From NCBI GenBank assembly GCA_900763355.1, contig CAAFJY010000127.1, forward strand, positions 1 through 12,324: DNA of 12,324 nt, in the 5' to 3' direction. The stretch comes from Clostridia bacterium. GTDB lineage: Bacteria; Bacillota; Clostridia; Oscillospirales; Butyricicoccaceae. The notes beneath the pieces are model-generated. The model ran no database searches and had not been told where the DNA came from. It was given only the letters and a program-made list of their open reading frames with translations. Of the stretch, positions 7,318 through 12,324 are shown piece by piece; within the stretch, counting starts at the first letter, position 1, and each line of letters starts with the position of its first letter. The position numbers and the translations under genes were made by a program.

Positions 7318-8715
7318 TTATGCGTTTTGTGCGCGAGCGGCGTCCTCCGCGGCCCAGGCAGCCTGGCAGCGCTCTCGCCAATGGCTCTTGTGATAATAGA
7401 GCGCCTGGAGGATGCTGCACACCAGCCACCCGGCGGGGTAGCCCATCCCCACGAACCACGCCTCATGGATGAAGTGGGTCCCCACGGCCAGATAGACCTG
7501 GCGGAAGAGGACGAAGGACAGCAGCATCATCACCATGGGGGCCTTGGCGTCCCCCGCGCCCCGGAGAGCCCCAGCATAGATCTGGTTAAAGGAGCAGATG
7601 AGATACAGCGGCGAGATCATGTGGACAAAGAGCAGCCCATAGGACACCACCTCCGGATCCCGGTTAAAGATGCGCACCAGGGGGGAAGCCGCCAAATTGA
7701 GCAGCAGGATGAGCACGGCGGACACCAGCAGGGACATCTTGATGGCGGTGCGGACGCCCTCCTGAGCCCGGTCCAGCTTGCGGGCTCCGATATTCTGCCC
7801 CACAAAGGTGGTCGCGCCGGAGGCCATGCTCTGCAGCGGCAGCATGAGGAACTGGTCCAGCCGGTGATAGCAGCTCCACCCCGCCATGCAGGAAGCGCCG
7901 AAATCGTTGATGTACCCCTGGACAAAGACGTTGGAAAAGGCCGTCACCGCCCGCTGGATGCCCGCCGGGAGCCCCACGCCGATGATCCGGCCCAGCATAT
8001 CCCGGTGGATGCGGATCTTTTTCAGACGGACCCGGTAATTTTCCCGGCTGCGGCCCAGGACGAAGAAAATGAGCCCCGCCGAGAGGAACTGGGCGATGAT
8101 GGTGGCATAGGCCACCCCCTCCACCCCCATGTGGAAGCCCAAAACGAACCAAAGATCCAGCAGGGTGTTGACCACCGAGCAGAAGATCAGAAAATACAGC
8201 GGCCGGCGGCTGTCCCCCACCGCCCGGAGGATGCCCGAGCCCATGTTGTACAGCATCAGCCCGGAGACTCCGGCGAAATAGATCCGGAGATAGGTGTCGG
8301 CCTCGCCGAAAACCTCCTCCGGGGTGTTCATGAGCTGCAGCATCACCGGGGCCAGCAAAATGCCCAGCACGGTGAAGATCGCCCCCAGCACCAGGGTCAT
8401 CCCCACGGTGGTGTGGACGGCGCGCTCCACGCCCTCGTCGTCCCGGGCCCCAAAGCGCTGGGAGATGATGACCCCCGCCCCCACCGACAGGCCCATGAAA
8501 AAGCCCACCAGCATATTGATGATGGAATTGGTAGAGCCCACGGCGGCCAGGGCCTCCTTGCTCACATAGTTGCCCACCACCACACTGTCCACGGTGTTGT
8601 ACATCTGCTGGAAGAGGTTCCCCAGCATGAGCGGGAGGGCGAACTCCGCCAGCTGTTTCCAGATCACGCCCTGGGTCATGTCCCGGGCGGGCTTGCGGGA
8701 AGAGGAATGGGTCAA
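7318..8715 (-). CDS. MATE family multidrug/cation antiporter
   Basis: The 465-residue protein has the twelve-helix, two-half layout of MATE exporters, which use sodium or proton gradients to extrude organic cations and drugs. The family opening IWKQLAEFALPLMLGNLFQQ followed by MYNTVDSVVVGNYVSKEALAAVG is clear, as is the second-half repeat LPAGIQRAVTAFSNVFVQGYIN. The start is uncertain: a TTG at 8715 lies just after an in-frame stop and lacks a good ribosome site, while an ATG at 8679 would shorten the cytosolic tail by 12 residues without touching the first helix. A good promoter lies upstream. Substrate cannot be told from sequence. Confidence 0.92.
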   Translation of the reverse strand: MTHSSSRKPARDMTQGVIWKQLAEFALPLMLGNLFQQMYNTVDSVVVGNYVSKEALAAVGSTNSIINMLVGFFMGLSVGAGVIISQRFGARDDEGVERAVHTTVGMTLVLGAIFTVLGILLAPVMLQLMNTPEEVFGEADTYLRIYFAGVSGLMLYNMGSGILRAVGDSRRPLYFLIFCSVVNTLLDLWFVLGFHMGVEGVAYATIIAQFLSAGLIFFVLGRSRENYRVRLKKIRIHRDMLGRIIGVGLPAGIQRAVTAFSNVFVQGYINDFGASCMAGWSCYHRLDQFLMLPLQSMASGATTFVGQNIGARKLDRAQEGVRTAIKMSLLVSAVLILLLNLAASPLVRIFNRDPEVVSYGLLFVHMISPLYLICSFNQIYAGALRGAGDAKAPMVMMLLSFVLFRQVYLAVGTHFIHEAWFVGMGYPAGWLVCSILQALYYHKSHWRERCQAAWAAEDAARAQNA

Positions 8716-8752
8716 GAGGAGTCATCTCGCTTTCTTTCTGGTTGCCTTGTCA

Positions 8753-8781
8753 ATTATACACCACAAACCGCTTTTAGGCAA
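8753..8781 (-). promoter_or_regulatory. Promoter of the MATE gene
   Basis: On the - strand TTGCCT (8781-8776), a 17-base spacer and a consensus TATAAT (8758-8753) form a sigma-A type promoter. The start near 8746 gives a leader of about 30 bases. Confidence 0.7.
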
Positions 8782-8836
8782 TAGCCCGGTAAAATTTCTC
8801 CCCAACCCGGATCTTTTGCCGTTTTTTTGCGTCAGA

Positions 8837-8869
8837 GTCCGTTTTATCGGACAATTTTCCCGCTATACT
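8837..8869 (+). promoter_or_regulatory. Palindrome and weak promoter ahead of the small membrane protein
   Basis: GTCCG (8837-8841) and CGGAC (8848-8852) form an inverted repeat around TTTTAT. It covers the -35 region expected for the -10-like TATACT at 8864-8869. The layout suits a repressor site in the MATE/small-protein divergent gap, but no regulator gene is nearby and the -35 is poor. Confidence 0.35.
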
Positions 8870-8901
8870 GGGGTCAAAACAAGGGAAAGCGGGTGTTTCA
8901 C

Positions 8902-9144
8902 ATGGAGGGACGGAAAAAATGGGGCAAACGGCTGGAGCGGTGCGGCGGCGGGCTCCTCCTGTGGAGCGCCATGCGCTCCGACGGGGGCGCGCCCTTGTGG
9001 GAGGCGCTGGTCTTCGGCGGCGCGGGGTGCATCCTGCTGCTTTTGGGGGCAGCCCTGAGCCGTCCCCGTCCCGGGACAGCCGCCGCGGCCAGGCGGGAGC
9101 CTTCCGCCGGGGCCCAGCCGGTGCCCCACCGCCGCGCAGCCTGA
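8902..9144 (+). CDS. Small predicted membrane protein, unknown function
   Basis: I do not recognise this 80-residue protein. It has a basic N-terminus (MEGRKKWGKRLERC), a short apolar stretch near 15-24 and one convincing transmembrane segment near 36-53 (WEALVFGGAGCILLLLGAAL region), then a proline-, alanine- and arginine-rich tail. ATG 8902 was chosen over an in-frame ATG at 8827 because the longer form would overlap the probable promoter and palindrome; upstream purines (AAGGGAAAGCGGG, 8881-8893) are a plausible but distant ribosome site. It is divergent from the MATE gene and ends before a strong terminator, which supports its being a real transcription unit. Confidence 0.5.
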   Translation: MEGRKKWGKRLERCGGGLLLWSAMRSDGGAPLWEALVFGGAGCILLLLGAALSRPRPGTAAAARREPSAGAQPVPHRRAA

Positions 9145-9153
9145 ACATTCCCG

Positions 9154-9218
9154 GCGCGGCGCAGAAAGAAAAGCGGCACGCAGAGCGCGGCGCAGAAAGA
9201 AAAGCGGCACGCAGAGCG
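9154..9218. repeat. 31-base tandem duplication overlapping a terminator arm
   Basis: A 31-base unit (9154-9184) is repeated exactly at 9185-9215, with the match running three bases further. The second copy supplies the left arm of the terminator hairpin; the first copy is a spare arm just upstream. Confidence 0.9.
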
Positions 9219-9230
9219 TGCCGCTTTTCT
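9198..9230. terminator. Bidirectional terminator between small membrane protein and SASP remnant
   Basis: A perfect 14-base stem, 9198-9211 with 9217-9230, encloses CAGAG. The arms begin AGAAAA and end TTTTCT, so it can work on both strands for the two convergent units. Confidence 0.85.
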
Positions 9231-9253
9231 ATGGTTTCAGGCGAGGGCCTGGG

Positions 9254-9412
9254 TCACATATTCTCCTCGGCCTTCTGGATCATTTTGCGGACCATCTCGC
9301 CGCCGATGCTCCCGGCCTGCTTGGAGGTCAGGTCGCCATTGTAGCCTTCCTTCAGGTTGACGCCCACTTCCCTTGGTGTGTATTCACCACAAAAACTCGG
9401 CTTATTTTGAAG
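9254..9412 (-). pseudogene. Alpha/beta-type small acid-soluble spore protein, 3' remnant
   Basis: Reading the - strand, the last codons encode REVGVNLKEGYNGDL, then TSKQAGSIGGEMVRKMIQKA and EENM before the stop (9256-9254). This is the conserved C-terminal half of alpha/beta SASPs, the proteins that coat and protect DNA in dormant spores; the family signature around GYNGDLTSKQAG and the VRKMI end are intact. Upstream the frame loses resemblance to the family by about 9370-9400 and meets an in-frame TGA at 9415-9413 with no start codon or ribosome site. The gene is therefore cut by the element that begins here. The missing 5' part should lie at the other end of the element, outside the window. 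A very short SASP with an alternative start is possible but no start is visible. Confidence 0.85.
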
Positions 9413-9422
9413 TCAATACACA
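9377..9422. other. Probable attachment-site junction of the serine-recombinase element
   Basis: An 8-base inverted repeat, TGTGTATT (9377-9384) and AATACACA (9415-9422), spans 46 bases centred at 9399/9400. The size and dyad form resemble serine-integrase att sites, and it coincides with the loss of SASP homology and 28 bases from the recombinase stop codon. The exact crossover dinucleotide cannot be read from one end. Confidence 0.5.
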
Positions 9423-9449
9423 TCACGGTACTTGATGTTTTTTGACCTC

Positions 9450-11126
9450 TTAAAGATTTGCTACCCTCGTTACATTTCGTACAGGGTCTTTTACGATTTC
9501 TCCTATAAAGCGGTAGAAGATACGAATACTTTGCCGGTAGGGAGTACGCAGCCCAGCAATCGTCAGTCCGTCCGGCAAGATTTTTTCGCCAATCTCGATG
9601 CGCTCAATGAAGGTGTGAAGAATATCCCGATCTAAGGTTTCGATATAGGAATAGCGTCTGGCGAGGTCAAAAAACAAGTCATACGCATCGCGGATATTGC
9701 TTTCTTCCGAAGTATCCTCAATCAATCTGTCACGCTGTTCTTCAAGCTCCTGACGCTCTTTTCCAAATCGCTCCATCATTTGATCCAGTAATTCATCACT
9801 TAAATTTCCGGCTGCGTTATCACGGTACGCTCGTTCAATCATCTTGACAATACGCTTCAACCTTATTTCTATATCGGCCAATGACTTTTCCTTGTCCTCA
9901 CCGACGCCAAGCGAAGCATTAGATTGTTGAATAGCCGCCTGTGTGATGGCCTCAATATCATCATCGTCAAATGACAACAGCTCGTTCAAATCACGCCGAA
10001 TGATCTCCATTAGGTCATCATACCGGATACGGGCACCATGCTCACAGCGGTTTCGTGTTCGACTTGTCAAGTTATTGCAAACAAGATACCAATACTTTGC
10101 GCGTTCACCCTTGTAGACCGAACCACCGGAACACATCGCTGTGCCGCAGTGAGCGCAGTATGCGATCCCGCCAAAAATACTGTGGCGAAATGCAGGGTTG
10201 GCCGCATGGGACTTTGTGTTTTCTCCGAGGAAATGTTCTGCACGGTCAAATTGCTCTTGTGTCACCAATGGCTCATGGGTATTTTCTGTAAAGCACCAAT
10301 CTTCCTGTGGAATAGAGATTTTCTTTTTGGACTTCACATTGACCTTACGGGTTTTCCCAAGTACGGTGTGTCCCAAATAGACGCGATTTCGCAGGATACG
10401 CTTAACCGTAGTATAGTTCCAGTAGTCTGACGCTCTGGATGCTCCCTGTGGGGTGAATTTATCACGATATTCAACCCTGTATTTCAAAGGCGGGATGATA
10501 CATTGTTCGTTCAGTTTGTTTGCAATCGTCCGCGTTGAAAGTCCCGTTGATGCCCATTCAAAAATCTGTCGGACGATTGGTGCTGTATTTTCATCGGGAA
10601 CAAGCTGGTCGGTGGTACGCTCCGCTTTTTTATAGCCGTATGGCGGACAAGCTGCATACTTGCCCTTCTTCCGTTTCATGTCTAACGTCTGCTTGACTTT
10701 TCTGGAAGTATCACGCAGGTACACATCATTCATGGCAAATTGGAACGGTGCCATCAGGTTGTCTCCCATGGAGTCAAAGTCATTACCGGGAGCCAGATAA
10801 TGAATACCGTTTTCAGGGAAAAAGCGTTCTGCGTAGTAACTTGATTCCGTCATGTCACGGCCAAGCCGGGAAAGGTCTTTTGTAATGACCATATTGGCCT
10901 TTCCGGTCGAAAGATGATCCAGCATCGCTTGAAAGCCAGGGCGCTCAAAATTGCCGCCAGAATAGCCATCGTCTACAAATTCTTTTACGATGATAATATC
11001 GTGCTTTTCACAATAGTCCCTAATGATTGCACGTTGATTTGTAATGCTCTCGGACTCGTTTTTATGCTTCTTTTCCTCATCGGATAAGCGGCAGTAAATA
11101 TCAGCGAGTTTGATGTGGTTCCGCAT
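9450..11126 (-). CDS. Large serine recombinase (site-specific integrase/excisionase, TnpX/TndX type)
   Basis: The 558-residue enzyme cuts and joins DNA through a serine-phosphate link. The resolvase domain (about 1-150) shows the nucleophile Ser15 in YCRLSDEE and the arginine motif DLSRLGRD (Arg87, Arg90). A recombinase domain follows (about 155-300), then a zinc ribbon with Cys324, Cys327, Cys350 and Cys361, a charged coiled-coil near 415-475, and a C-terminal DUF4368-like end (ERIEIGEKILPDGL, IRIFYRFIGEI). I chose ATG 11126, preceded five bases away by AAAGGAGG; ATG 11153 is in frame but lacks a site. All key residues are present, so the enzyme looks active. It follows the TnpW-like gene by 38 bases, probably one operon, and ends beside the att junction. 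Confidence 0.95.
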   Translation of the reverse strand: MRNHIKLADIYCRLSDEEKKHKNESESITNQRAIIRDYCEKHDIIIVKEFVDDGYSGGNFERPGFQAMLDHLSTGKANMVITKDLSRLGRDMTESSYYAERFFPENGIHYLAPGNDFDSMGDNLMAPFQFAMNDVYLRDTSRKVKQTLDMKRKKGKYAACPPYGYKKAERTTDQLVPDENTAPIVRQIFEWASTGLSTRTIANKLNEQCIIPPLKYRVEYRDKFTPQGASRASDYWNYTTVKRILRNRVYLGHTVLGKTRKVNVKSKKKISIPQEDWCFTENTHEPLVTQEQFDRAEHFLGENTKSHAANPAFRHSIFGGIAYCAHCGTAMCSGGSVYKGERAKYWYLVCNNLTSRTRNRCEHGARIRYDDLMEIIRRDLNELLSFDDDDIEAITQAAIQQSNASLGVGEDKEKSLADIEIRLKRIVKMIERAYRDNAAGNLSDELLDQMMERFGKERQELEEQRDRLIEDTSEESNIRDAYDLFFDLARRYSYIETLDRDILHTFIERIEIGEKILPDGLTIAGLRTPYRQSIRIFYRFIGEIVKDPVRNVTRVANL

Positions 11127-11164
11127 GATGTCCTCCTTTCTGGAACCACTCATTTACACTGATA

Positions 11165-11326
11165 TTATACCATTTTCTTTCCTGAGTGTTCAAAAAAATC
11201 GACCTTTTTAGCCGTGGTAATGATTTCCTCCGCCACCACTTCTTGCGGCGTTTTGCTGCTGGTACACACTCTCTCGATTACATAGGTTGCAGATCCAATT
11301 TTGTGTTGCTTTTCTTGCTTTTCCAA
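11165..11326 (-). CDS. TnpW-like small element protein
   Basis: This 53-residue frame starts with TTG 11326, seven bases after a strong AGGGAGG (11340-11334), and is easy to miss because of the TTG start. The product begins LEKQEKQHKIGSATYVIERV and ends AKKVDFFEHSGKKMV. The KIGSATYVI segment resembles the IG-TTY-V core of the TnpW proteins of Tn4451-like elements, and TnpW genes lie just upstream of their recombinase gene, as here. Function of TnpW is not settled; a helper role for the recombinase is inference. The similarity is short, so the family name is tentative, but the reading frame itself is well supported. Confidence 0.65.
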   Translation of the reverse strand: MEKQEKQHKIGSATYVIERVCTSSKTPQEVVAEEIITTAKKVDFFEHSGKKMV

Positions 11327-11413
11327 GGTTGCACCTCCCTAAAAGCATTATTTCCATCTAAAAACAATTTAACCGGACAGTAGGGCTGCCTGGCACTTTT
11401 TTCTCAGTCTAAA

Positions 11414-11420
11414 ATCGACA
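11414..11420 (-). promoter_or_regulatory. Near-match to a Spo0A box ahead of the TnpW-like gene
   Basis: The - strand reads TGTCGAT in a T-rich setting, 6 of 7 against the Spo0A box TGTCGAA, about 90 bases before the TnpW-like start codon. Taken alone this is weak. Confidence 0.2.
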
Positions 11421-11446
11421 AAAACCGCGCCCTCATGCAGGCGCGG
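11416..11446 (-). terminator. Intrinsic terminator at the end of the structured region
   Basis: GGCGCGG and CCGCGCC form a 7-base stem (11440-11446 with 11425-11431) around an 8-base loop; on the - strand it is followed by TTTTTG. It would end a transcript coming from 11884 or further right, and no protein gene directly precedes it. Confidence 0.75.
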
Positions 11447-11884
11447 CCTTTGATGTAGTTTTGTTTGTCGGCAGGTACATTTCAGGAACATATTGGACGG
11501 TGCTGGCACACCTTACACGGGAATTTCACCCCCTGCGGTTCTCACAGGTTGTCCCCTTTGCCTGCGACGGCTCACGGCCTATCAAGGCCGTTTCAACGCT
11601 CGGACTGAGGCTGGACAATCGTATCTCCCCGATATGCGGGTCATCGCCCCCAAGCCAGCCACGGCTTGTTTGTGCGCGGAAGGCTGCTCCCCCTATACCT
11701 CCTCTCTCAAGTTGGGATCATGGCCTGCTCAATCCCGCACGGCTTTCCTTTCGGGCGCATATCGGATGTATCCAATAGACCTATTCAATTCTCGGACTGT
11801 CGCCAGCCCGCACAGGGGCGCCTCGGTGGACGCATCTGTGCCGAATGGCGGCAGTGTCGAAATCTGTCTCAAATTGAGCCACAT
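11425..11884 (-). ncRNA. Candidate structured non-coding RNA of the element (unassigned)
   Basis: About 460 bases carry no convincing gene but many paired segments. These include a 10-base perfect long-range helix (11629-11638 with 11756-11765), a 7-base hairpin with a 4-base loop (11574-11580/11585-11591), CAAGCC/GGCTTG (11651-11656/11663-11668), 11543-11548/11561-11566, GGGAT/ATCCC (11714-11718/11732-11736), 11794-11798/11805-11809 and an outer TCAATT/AATTGA helix (11785-11790/11872-11877). The - strand is preferred because a terminator with a T-run closes it on that side. I could not match a known RNA family and see no clear promoter; ends are approximate. Alternatives are an oriT with repeats, a decayed gene, or a 51-residue peptide at 11884-11729. 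Confidence 0.45.
11855..11861 (+). promoter_or_regulatory. Exact Spo0A-box 7-mer
   Basis: TGTCGAA matches the Spo0A box exactly. It lies about 80 bases downstream of the stand-alone Spo0A_C gene, at the start of the structured region. A 7-mer is expected by chance about once or twice in a window this size on both strands. Confidence 0.25.
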
Positions 11885-11901
11885 TTCCGATAGAGGGATG
11901 A

Positions 11902-11930
11902 GAGAAAGGCGGCGGTGCGCCGCCTTTCTC
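11902..11930 (-). terminator. Strong hairpin after the Spo0A_C gene
   Basis: A perfect 12-base stem, 11902-11913 with 11919-11930, encloses GGTGC. It begins nine bases after the stop codon. The following - strand sequence (TTTCTCTC) is only moderately T-rich, so termination may be partial and read-through into the structured region is possible. Confidence 0.65.
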
Positions 11931-11938
11931 CGTTTCCG

Positions 11939-12310
11939 TCAGCTGCGCAAATACGCAGCCAGAATGTCGATGAAATGGGAATTGGTAGGAGCCTGCTTCA
12001 GCTCCGCACCTGCAATCAAATTCAGAAAGCTGTGGTCAGGATAGCTCCAGCAGCTCTGAATAAGAGTACGAAGATTGCGTTCAACACAACTGGGCGTTGT
12101 GTTGAAATGCTCCGCCGTCTGCATATAGAGCCGCTTTGTGATCAGCACCATATTCTCTGGCTGGTCACGCACCTGTTCTACCATATAGACCGCATAGCGG
12201 AAGCCAGACAGCTTTCCGCTCACACCGAGCAGCCGCAGCAGCCGCTCAGCGTCCAGTGGGGTCTGCGCGCTGTCTTTTTCATATTCTGGAACATAATAAA
12301 CCAAAGGCAT
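11939..12310 (-). CDS. Stand-alone Spo0A C-terminal DNA-binding domain protein
   Basis: The 123-residue protein matches only the effector domain of Spo0A, the master regulator of sporulation; the phospho-receiver domain is absent. Conserved segments include LLGVSGKLSGFRYAVYMVEQ (27-46), ITKRLYMQTAEHFNTTPS (57-74), the recognition-helix core VERNLR (76-81), a CWS turn and PTNSHF near the end. Glu77, Arg78 and Arg81 correspond to DNA-contacting Glu213, Arg214 and Arg217 of Bacillus Spo0A; the Arg211 position is Cys75. The first 20 residues look unrelated to Spo0A. ATG 12310 has AGGAGG at 12323-12318, seven bases away. Such proteins occur on gut Firmicute mobile elements. Role is unknown: it may bind Spo0A-like sites on the element or interfere with host Spo0A without needing phosphorylation. 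Confidence 0.9.
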   Translation of the reverse strand: MPLVYYVPEYEKDSAQTPLDAERLLRLLGVSGKLSGFRYAVYMVEQVRDQPENMVLITKRLYMQTAEHFNTTPSCVERNLRTLIQSCWSYPDHSFLNLIAGAELKQAPTNSHFIDILAAYLRS

Positions 12311-12324
12311 GGATACCCCTCCTG

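Larger units (their letters stand above)
9400..12324. mobile_element. Integrated element with large serine recombinase (left end only)
   Basis: The left boundary is the disrupted SASP gene. Inside are a large serine recombinase, a TnpW-like small protein, a possible structured RNA and a Spo0A_C protein, all on the - strand. Codon use and GC are visibly lower than in the flanking host genes. This gene set is known from conjugative or mobilisable elements of gut Firmicutes (Tn4451/Tn5397-like serine recombinase group). No relaxase, resistance or conjugation gene is in view, so whether it is conjugative, mobilisable or a skin-like excision element is open. Confidence 0.8.

Noticed and set aside
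7312..8784. 490-codon + strand frame opposite the MATE gene
   Set aside because: It is histidine/glutamine/proline-rich, begins inside the terminator region and mirrors a well-identified MATE transporter.
9154..9218. CRISPR-like repeat
   Set aside because: There are only two head-to-tail copies with no spacers, and one is part of a terminator.
11729..11884. 51-residue - strand frame from ATG 11884 (MWLNLRQISTLPPFGTDAS...)
   Set aside because: It reads rather protein-like, but has no good ribosome site, no recognised family, and overlaps the paired segments of the candidate RNA. Kept as the main alternative to the RNA reading, not annotated as a gene.
11425..11884. Group II intron, RNase P RNA or tmRNA
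   Set aside because: I looked for a domain V-like hairpin, a reverse transcriptase, RNase P core segments and a tRNA-like end; none is recognisable.
11461..12044. Long + strand frames (105 and 183 residues) over the structured region
   Set aside because: They run antisense to the Spo0A_C gene, across its hairpin, with low-complexity proline/arginine-rich translations and no ribosome site; they are likely shadows of the structured region.

Overview
The window reads as chromosomal DNA of a spore-forming, GC-rich gut-type Clostridium relative (Oscillospiraceae-like; inferred from gene content and codon use, not proven). It carries spoIIID, a spore-coat-DNA protein (alpha/beta SASP) remnant, AGGAGG-type ribosome sites, the Firmicute order rpsO - pnp - M16 peptidase, and an integrated element of lower GC typical of gut Firmicutes.

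Bases 1-4150 hold housekeeping genes on the + strand: rpsO (ribosomal protein S15) with a clear vegetative promoter and a foldable leader, pnp (polynucleotide phosphorylase), and an M16 zinc peptidase. A strong hairpin lies between rpsO and pnp, and intrinsic terminators follow pnp and the peptidase. Bases 4188-7310 hold a divergent pair: spoIIID (- strand) and a PMCA-like (type IIB) calcium P-type ATPase (+ strand). Both have sequences resembling sigma-E promoters with identical 14-base spacers, and a SpoIIID-like box sits inside the ATPase promoter, so I infer mother-cell control of the calcium pump. Bases 7318-9230 hold a MATE efflux transporter (-), and divergently an 80-residue small membrane protein (+) ending at a perfect terminator whose left arm is tandemly duplicated.

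From about 9400 to the right edge the base composition changes. The last ~40-45 codons of an alpha/beta-type SASP gene (9254-~9400, - strand) are cut off where a large serine recombinase element begins. All identified genes of the element are on the - strand; read in that direction they are: a receiver-less Spo0A DNA-binding-domain protein (12310-11939), a ~450-base stretch without a convincing gene but with many self-complementary segments and its own terminator (candidate structured RNA), a 53-residue TnpW-like protein missed by simple ORF calling, and the recombinase. The right end of the element, and the missing 5' half of the SASP gene, lie outside the window.

The most interesting points are the integration into a spore gene by a recombinase of the family that includes the skin-element recombinase SpoIVCA, the carriage of a stand-alone Spo0A_C protein by the same element, and the unassigned structured region between them. 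Together they raise the hypothesis of an element whose maintenance or excision is tied to sporulation; this is inference and needs the other end of the element to test.
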